A stretch of 64,000 nucleotides of DNA from Acheta domesticus (Eukaryota > Arthropoda > Insecta > Orthoptera > Gryllidae). A program made the position numbers and the translations under genes. The notes beneath the pieces were generated by a model. That model saw nothing but the letters and a program-made list of their open reading frames with translations, had not been told where the DNA came from and did not search any database. Below are positions 58,581-64,000 of the stretch, one piece after another; within the stretch, counting starts at the first letter, position 1; every line of letters starts with the position of its first letter. Where the stretch lies: NCBI GenBank assembly GCA_031308135.1, contig JAHLJT010009436.1:123865366-123929365 (forward strand), in the 5' to 3' direction.

Positions 58581-59280
58581 CCGCGAGAGGAGGCTCAGGG
58601 CATCAACTGATGTCCTTGCAGTGCCTCTGACCGGGAGGTCCCATGTTAGAGTCCCTCCCGATGGTCGTAGGATTTTCGAGACTAGCTAGATAGCTAGGTC
58701 GACTTCAGCCGCTGTCTGGAGGAGAATTCAAGCGTGCGGCTGCTCTGATCGGTAGTTTTCTGAGGCTTCTCCTATCAACACCAGGCGATTGCCGGAGCAG
58801 TTACCAAACGAGCGGACCACGGACCGCGATCGCAGACCCACGTTCATACCTTCGTCTTCCATTTTCTTTCCTCACCCTTACATACACCCACTTACACTTA
58901 CATGCACTACACTACCACACATGACAGGAGACCGTTTTGGATATTAGAGGTACACTACCACACATGACGGGACACCTTAACAAAGGGTGACGGCCCGTGT
59001 ATGATCTTCACATTCTCTTCCTTGTCGTGTCCTCACCCTTACAAACACCTACACTTACATGCATTAAACTACCACGCTGTCTAGAGACCGGCAGGGGCGG
59101 TACCCCGCTGGTGGGAGGTATCTTGTTGGGGAAAACCCCACTAGCCGACAGGTAGGTAGTCGCCGGATCTCACCATCCAGCGTGGAAGATCACCGCCAGT
59201 AAAGCGCAGTAAAGCATGTACTACACTTACGGGTCTAGTGACCTTAGCCGTTGACGTGCCCGGAATCATTAATCAATCAA
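58581..59280 (+). mobile_element. SINE-like retroposon, 700 bp, tRNA-derived head and (AATC)n tail
   Basis: Flanked by exact 12-bp direct repeats. The head (58,581-58,665) is tRNA-like: A-box-like GAGGCTCAGGG (58,590), an anticodon-arm-like GCCTC/GAGGT stem with 7-base loop, and B-box-like TGTTAGAGTCC (58,644; 9 of 11 to GGTTCGANTCC). The body has two related segments (58,862-58,935 and 59,026-59,090, both 'cctcaccctta..a.ac.c...tacacttacatgca..a.actaccac...agagacc'). It ends in AATCATTAATCAATCAA, an AATC tail like those of several LINE-mobilised SINEs. No coding capacity. It would need a partner LINE with the same tail. Length is well above usual SINEs. Confidence 0.82.
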
Positions 59281-59292
59281 TCAGTTGTTACA
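59281..59292 (+). repeat. Target-site duplication, right copy
   Basis: TCAGTTGTTACA, identical to 58,569-58,580; marks the 3' end of the SINE at 59,280. 59,293-59,600 is AT-rich with nothing seen. Confidence 0.9.
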
Positions 59293-59609
59293 GAAGAATA
59301 AATCAAATAGATTGATCAATTTGCTCTAAATACTTTCTCCACTTTGACATATGGACAATTTTGAAGAGGAGAGGAGACATCATTTGAAATAAGGACAATT
59401 CACATAATAGTGAATGTCTCAGAGACGAAATGTGTTCCGTTATGAAATACACAGTAAGAAATCGTAATATATTTCATCTCATCCCTTTTTGTATCAAAAT
59501 TGTTGTAGCATGTATTTCGGAGTTGAATCTCCATCATTTCGAAAAATAGCACATAGATTGTAACTTAAAATAGTACCGGTATCCAATTATAACACAGTTT
59601 TTCGACTTC

Positions 59610-60060
59610 CCTCACCAATCACACTATGGAAAAAATGTGTTTTGAACGAAATATTTTCCTTAAAATTATGTATTTAAATAATGTCATTGACAATTTTTTT
59701 GAACAAGACAGTAGATTTTGAGTAATTTTGAGTGAAACGTTGGCAATGTTCTCCATCAAACATTATTGAAGAATTGTTTTTTGAACGAAATCTTTTCTTC
59801 AAAAGTATATTTGAAACACATTTAAATAACGTCAGTGACAATTTTTTGAACATGTGAGTGGTTTGTAAATAGTTTTGAGGACAACCATGGCAATTTTTAA
59901 AAATGAGCAAAGAAGATTTTTCTAAAAATTGTTATTTTTTTCTTTGTACTTTTTGCTCAAATATAGTAATGTTTTCCTAATTATCTGGCAAAGGACTTAT
60001 TTTCATTAAAACGTCTGAAAATTTGTAAATTGTCAATTTTTTTCAAATTCTTTTTACTTC
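59610..60060 (-). repeat. HTR repeat family, copy 10 (minus strand, internal modules only)
   Basis: Two diverged tandem segments ('gacaattttttttgaacaagacagtagattttgagtaattttgagtgaaa' at 59,690; 'gacaattttttgaacatgtgagtggtttgtaaatagttttgag' at 59,838), spaced about 150 bp. They resemble 'caattttttgaaaaaacagtagattttgcgtaatgtgtctgaaa' of copy 4. The 3' end is absent. Confidence 0.5.
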
Positions 60061-60274
60061 TTTAATATTGAAGTGAGATATTTATTTAAGCCGAATGAAA
60101 AACAGTTACAATGCAAAGTGAAGAAGTAATATTTCTAAATATTAGATCTTAAAATAATTTATTGTTCACCAAAAAAGTATTAGTAGTTTTCGCGGAGTTT
60201 CAAGTTGAATTGTGGGGGCTCACAGGAATATTACGAATATTATAACCCATTGACCACTGCGAGGTTGTACAATG

Positions 60275-60347
60275 TGACGGTGGCTCAAATACAGCGCGAG
60301 CGATTCTCATCCTCCCACAGCGCTCTGATTCGGATCCCTGTCTGAGA
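60275..60347 (+). other. tRNA-like sequence (degenerate tRNA or SINE head)
   Basis: GACGGTGGCTCAAATACAGC (A-box-like) and GATTCGGATCC (60,327-60,337; 9 of 11 to the B box) about 45 bp apart in otherwise AT-rich DNA. No good acceptor stem closes it, so it is not a functional tRNA. No tail or target duplication seen. 60,350-60,800 is AT-rich with nothing else. Confidence 0.35.
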
Positions 60348-60807
60348 AATTACTTTTGTTTTGTCTTTTCTTAAATGTTTTAAATTAATGCACAATATAC
60401 TCACTTCAATTGAAAGAAGCAATTTTCATTTAAACTTTTTAATTCTCAAAATATAAAAATATGTTTTTTTTAACATCTGACGCCTCATTTGGTTAAAAGA
60501 TTTCCAAATAATATCTGATCATGTGAAAAGAATGAATTACTTATGAGAAAGTATTTGCTGTAATGGCACCGTTGTATACAAGAGAAGTATTAGCATCTGT
60601 CCAAAAGCTATAGGTCTAAATTGGCACAGAAATTGGTGGCATGTTGTTAGTATGTTCCTATTCTATATCAGATTTACACGTTAAATATTAGTGCTTTCGA
60701 AGATGTGTTGGGTATTTTCGTTATGTTACGCATTGTTCCATATTACACAACGTTGTGTTGCGTGTTAAAGGTCATTTGTCATTTAAAGAACGACTGTGTG
60801 CTTCCCT

Positions 60808-61228
60808 CCATGTCTGAAGCAAACCTTGATATGTTCGCCAAGTTCTCGTGGTCATCCACTGGAGCATAACAGGAGATCTTTTCAAATGCTACGCGAACTC
60901 GCGAACTCTCCGTTCATCGTTGTTCTGGTATCATTGTTTGGTAACCTCTTCTTTAATTATGCCCCAAAGAGCATTGTCAAGTGAGGTAAGGTCTAGGCTT
61001 CTTGAAGGCTATGGCAACGGTCCGAGTAGGTCGCGTGATCCGCGTCCAGTCCAGCGTTTTGGAACTAACAGGGAAATGCGATAATGTGGAGTGCGATAAT
61101 GTCTGCTATTCCTCTGTCTGTTAATCCCGGAAGAAACCTCGCGCGGGTAACTGTGCTGGTTCACAGGACCATCAAAAAATATAATTTCTAGTAGATGGTC
61201 AGCCGTTAGCCCTGCCCAAATCGTGACA
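60808..61228 (-). pseudogene. C-terminal remnant of a Tc1/mariner-type (DDE) transposase
   Basis: Minus strand reads VTIWAGLTADHLLEIIFFDG, PVNQHSYPREV, then PKRWTGRGSRDLLGPLP, a stop, PSRSLDLTSLDNALWGIIK, and MLQWMTTRTWR. This order ('V.VW.GL', 'FF.G.VN...Y', 'RWIGRG', 'W..RSPDLT..D..LWG.IK', 'R...R.R...') is the catalytic-core to C-terminal part of a widespread insect DDE transposase group. The stretch with the central catalytic Asp (usually DGAPPH) is reduced to RTPHYRI, and three stops are in frame. Upstream sequence is cut off at the TA where the mariner at 61,231 is inserted. Confidence 0.65.
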
Positions 61229-61230
61229 TA

Positions 61231-62054
61231 CAAGGTAGGTTTCAAAAGTAATGAGCCTTCGTTCAAAAAGACAGATTTATTGATCTGATCGGTACAACTT
61301 ACTAATAGTCTTCAAAATAGGCACCTTCGTCATCAATACACTTCTATAGGCGGCTTTTCCAGGACTCAAAGGCATCCCTGAAGTCCTGTTCCTAGATTTC
61401 TGCAAGAGCTGCCTTGACATTTGCTTGGATGTCCTCTATGGAGACGAAACGTTTTCCTTTCAGAGCTGATTTTAAATGCGGAAACAAGAAGAAGTCAGGA
61501 GGCGACAAGTCCGGACTGTAGGGAGGCTGAGGCACCATGGGAACGTTGACTCGGACCAGGTATTCGGTGACGATGAAGGCAATGTGGCTGGGGGCGTTGT
61601 CTCCGATAAGTCTAGGGCTTCTACTACTTGGTGGAGACTCAAACGCCGGTCCGTGTTCAAAACTGCACACACTCGCTTCACATTCACGTCAGTATGGGCC
61701 GACGACGGGCGTCCAGACCGGGGTTCGTCAGTCACCTCTTCCCGGCCCTCACGAAAGGCCTTGTGCCACTTTTTGACTTGCGAATAGGACAGACACTCAG
61801 GCTGAAGCGCCTATTGAAACATTGCGAACGCTTCGGAAGGAAACTTGCCCAACCTGAAGCAAAATTTGATCGCGTAGCGTTGCTCGAACGAACTTTACAT
61901 ACCGCCGTGTCACGCATCACCGTATAGGGGCTACTGGTAAGGCCGATGCTACCGCTCCGAAAGCTTGGAGGCAACTGACCCACGTTGCGCTGTGAAGCCG
62001 GGATACGCACGGGTCAGTATAACGTGAGGCTAATTACTTTTGGATCCCACCCTG
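61231..62054 (-). mobile_element. Mariner element, internally deleted, 824 bp, TA duplication
   Basis: TIRs: left CAAGGTAGGTTTC + AAAAGTAATGAGCC, right reverse-complement CAGGGTGGGATCC + AAAAGTAATTAGCC (22 of 27 match). TA lies directly outside both ends (61,229-61,230 and 62,055-62,056). Full mariners are about 1.3 kb, so about 0.45 kb is missing, from inside the transposase. Non-autonomous. It interrupts or abuts the older transposase remnant at 60,808-61,228. Confidence 0.85.
61302..61900 (-). pseudogene. Mariner transposase pseudogene
   Basis: N-terminal helix-turn-helix part: FEQRYAIKFCFRLGKFPSEA, then SYSQVKKWHKAFREGREEV, DEPRSGRPSSA. C-terminal part: IGDNAPSHIA (second catalytic Asp) and PPYSPDLSPPDFFLFP (third Asp of DD34D), ending ...KCIDDEGAYFEDY and a stop at 61,302. 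Broken by a stop at codon 2, a TAG after FAMFQ, an out-of-frame deletion near 61,610-61,625 that removes the first catalytic Asp region, and two more TAG codons near the end. Family members are about 345 aa. Confidence 0.85.
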
Positions 62055-62056
62055 TA

Positions 62057-62580
62057 TAGTTGTTACCTTCCTTGTCTCATATTACAAAACAATTGTAAAA
62101 ACCTGTTAAAATGTTCAGATTTAGCTTACTGTGGCGAGGACAAAGGGAATCAGATGGTTGGGGGTGGGGTGACGCCTATTAGTTGCATACATTGAATATT
62201 GTGCTAATAAAGAAATTTCCCACAAATAATTATTATACTCAAATTCTGCCTTTCATAAAACCTTCTTTATATACGAAAGGATGGTCGACACCTCGCTTTC
62301 TCATCTTTGAAATGGTATGTCACCTCGAAACCTCTAAACCTCTAAAAATGGTTTTCTACCGATTACAGTCTACTCGATCATCCTACCTTAGGAAAACTGC
62401 ATGTGTCCTCAGTCCTCATTCTGGTCGAGGCAAATAAGATGCAACCCGACGCGTCTCGCTCCTCTGGAGAAGAACTGCTCATTTTCTTCGCGGATCCATC
62501 GAGGTCGTTCAGAGGGCTTTCTCGAAAAATGTGTGTTTGGGGATTTTATGTAACTAACCCTGTTTTGTGAGACTTGAGAC
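62057..62580. other. Mixed DNA, no gene seen
   Basis: About 520 bp between the mariner and the tandem duplication. Frames of 65-84 codons overlap on both strands without recognisable features. Confidence 0.45.
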
Positions 62581-62858
62581 ATATTTAGAGCTGATCTGTA
62601 GCTCAATCAATTCTTCTCAGCAAGGAAAATTGATTGGCACTATTCATTTTAACCGTATGAGAGAACTTTAAAAAAAATACATTTTTGTAATTTCTGAAAA
62701 AAAAACACCGAAAACAACCATATTTAGAGGTGATCTGTAGCTCAATCAATTCTTCTCAGCAAGGAAAATTGATTGGCGCTATTCATTTTAACCGTATGAG
62801 AGAACTTAAAAAAATACATTTTTGTAATTTTTGAAAAAAAAACTCCAAAATTAACTTT
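62581..62858 (+). repeat. Recent tandem duplication, 139-bp unit
   Basis: ATATTTAGAG(C/G)TGATCTGT starts at 62,581 and 62,720. The units match almost base for base, including 'ctcaatcaattcttctcagcaaggaaaattgattgg'. The second half of each unit ('accgtatgagagaactt...ttttgtaatttttgaaaaaa') is the start of an HTR module, so the duplication spans the 5' border of HTR copy 11. Confidence 0.92.
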
Positions 62859-63879
62859 ACGCCATGTTAAAGAGTGCAATTAGCACTATCCTTTCGAAAC
62901 GATTGAACAAAAAGTTTGAAACCATTTTTGAGGTAATGGCGTTTGAGCGTTCCTGAAAATGCGCGAGTCTGAGCTAGTTTTCACAGAAAACTATTCAATT
63001 TTCGAGAAACTTTATTGACATTATTTAAACCACATATACTCATTAATACAATAATGTGAATAAATCGCAGCTATTGTAAATATTAACGTGAGAGACATTT
63101 AAAGAAACTACATTTTTGCAATTTTTGAAAATACAAAAGGATAGAGAAATATGACGTTAATGTCAACTCATAGAACACATTTAGCATCATCCCTACCAAA
63201 AGTTTAAAGTAAAAATTTGGAGCAGTTTTTGAGAAAGTCTCCTTTTTGTAATTTTTTAAAATTTCAAATATTGCGTGCAATATTGAGCAGAAACTACTAA
63301 AATTTTCAAAACAATATACATGACCTTAATGAAAGAAATCACTTTGGACAAAAAAATTATTTGAAGAAAAAATCTCTATCTTCAATTTTGTAGTTCTAGG
63401 AAGACGCCGAAAAAATTTCAAACATTGGCAATTTTCGAAAATTCAGGGTTAAACCGTGAAAATGGGACCTATGTCACCTTAATAACTGTATTTTACTCTA
63501 TTCTTACAAGAAATTTGAAGAAAAAATTGGAGCCGTTTTTGAGAAAATTTTGAAAATGTCCGGTGGGCTTCATGTAAAGTACCCTCAAATTTTGAAGAAA
63601 GTTTTTCAAAATCGAGGCGCCTTGAGTGGACGCAGATTGACCTGGGAATATCCATTTTGGAAGAAATCGCACGTATGGTTTACGCGCTAGTGTTGTTCAC
63701 AGACGCACAGGCAGACGGATGGACGGACTTTTTGAAAAGACCCACTTTTTCGGTATCAGGGGACTCCAACACGTGTATTTCCGTTGAAATATTGAAAGCG
63801 ATTTTCCGCAGCATTATATAACTTTCCCTGTTCTATGTATATTGCTCCGTATATACGTACGTATACCGGAAAGTAAAAA
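62790..63879 (+). repeat. HTR repeat family, copy 11 (well preserved)
   Basis: All family blocks in order: 'gagtgcaattagcactatcc', 'tttgaggtaatggcgtttgagcg', 'gtgagagacattt', 'ggagcagtttttgagaaag', 'aggaagacgccgaaaaaat', 'gtaccctcaaattttgaagaa', 'gaatatccattttggaag', 'ggtttacgcgctagtg', a short GACG/GACA tract, then 'attttccgcagcattatata', the terminal hairpin (63,821-63,874) and AAAAA. Two modules of about 300 bp precede the unique 3' part. With copy 2 it is the best template for a consensus. After 63,880 nothing is seen. Confidence 0.85.
63821..63874 (+). repeat. Terminal hairpin of HTR copy 11
   Basis: ACTTTCC pairs with GGAAAGT; the loop again contains ATACGTACGTAT. Same geometry as copy 2 (54 bp). 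Confidence 0.7.
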
Positions 63880-64000
63880 CTAAATATTCGTGCAAATGCA
63901 ACCCGCTATACTCGGTCATCTATGTCGTTAAATAACTCATAAACGAAGTGTTCTAAGGCATTAAAAACTAAAATATTGGGGCCAAAGGCCTTAAGAAAAC

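Overview
This 64 kb window looks like non-genic eukaryotic chromosomal DNA, most likely from an insect. It is AT-rich. It carries a decayed mariner with TA target-site duplications, non-LTR retrotransposon 3' ends, TIR elements and foldback elements, a tRNA-headed retroposon, and several copies of one long non-coding repeat family. There are no operons, Shine-Dalgarno sites, rRNA genes or recognisable host protein-coding genes. A large, repeat-rich hemimetabolous genome would fit, but that is only a guess; the sequence does not name the species.

Layout. 1-5,000 holds back-to-back plus-strand copies of the long repeat, called here HTR (hairpin-tailed repeat). One copy is split by a retrotransposon 3' end. 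7,791-9,880 is a minus-strand HTR copy split by a 1.03 kb TIR element (8,026-9,057). 10-31 kb is AT-rich DNA punctuated by compact GC-rich, CpG-dense islands, with further HTR copies at 17.65-18.84 kb and 18.90-19.14 kb. 24.3-25.35 kb is the region where one strand (minus) stays open longest. 34.6 kb holds a 100-nt segment with exon-like splice borders. 36.2-38 kb has a dispersed direct repeat and two more islands. 38.5-41 kb is a cluster of an HTR copy, a 0.49 kb foldback and a 593-bp PIF/Harbinger-like MITE with a TTA duplication. 45.5-46.8 kb holds two islands with GGC-rich minisatellites. 49.3-49.8 kb holds two inverted MITE copies side by side. 51.5-53.5 kb is a minus-strand HTR copy. 53.6-55.6 kb has tandem duplications and a second retrotransposon 3' end. 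57.6-58.1 kb is an island with a TATA-like box at its edge. 58.58-59.28 kb is a complete 700-bp SINE-like retroposon with 12-bp target-site duplications. 60.8-62.05 kb is a deleted mariner inserted at a TA next to an older Tc1/mariner-type transposase remnant. The window ends in a tandem duplication and another full HTR copy.

Nothing here forms a working pathway. The transposase and reverse transcriptase remnants all carry stops, frameshifts or deletions. Almost all longer open frames lie in low-stop GC islands and are open on both strands, so they are treated as chance. The best leads are the HTR family (conserved 3' hairpin with diverging sequence, about 300-bp internal modules), the 1.03 kb TIR element with mirrored subterminal motifs, the long SINE, and the array of about 17 orphan GC islands.
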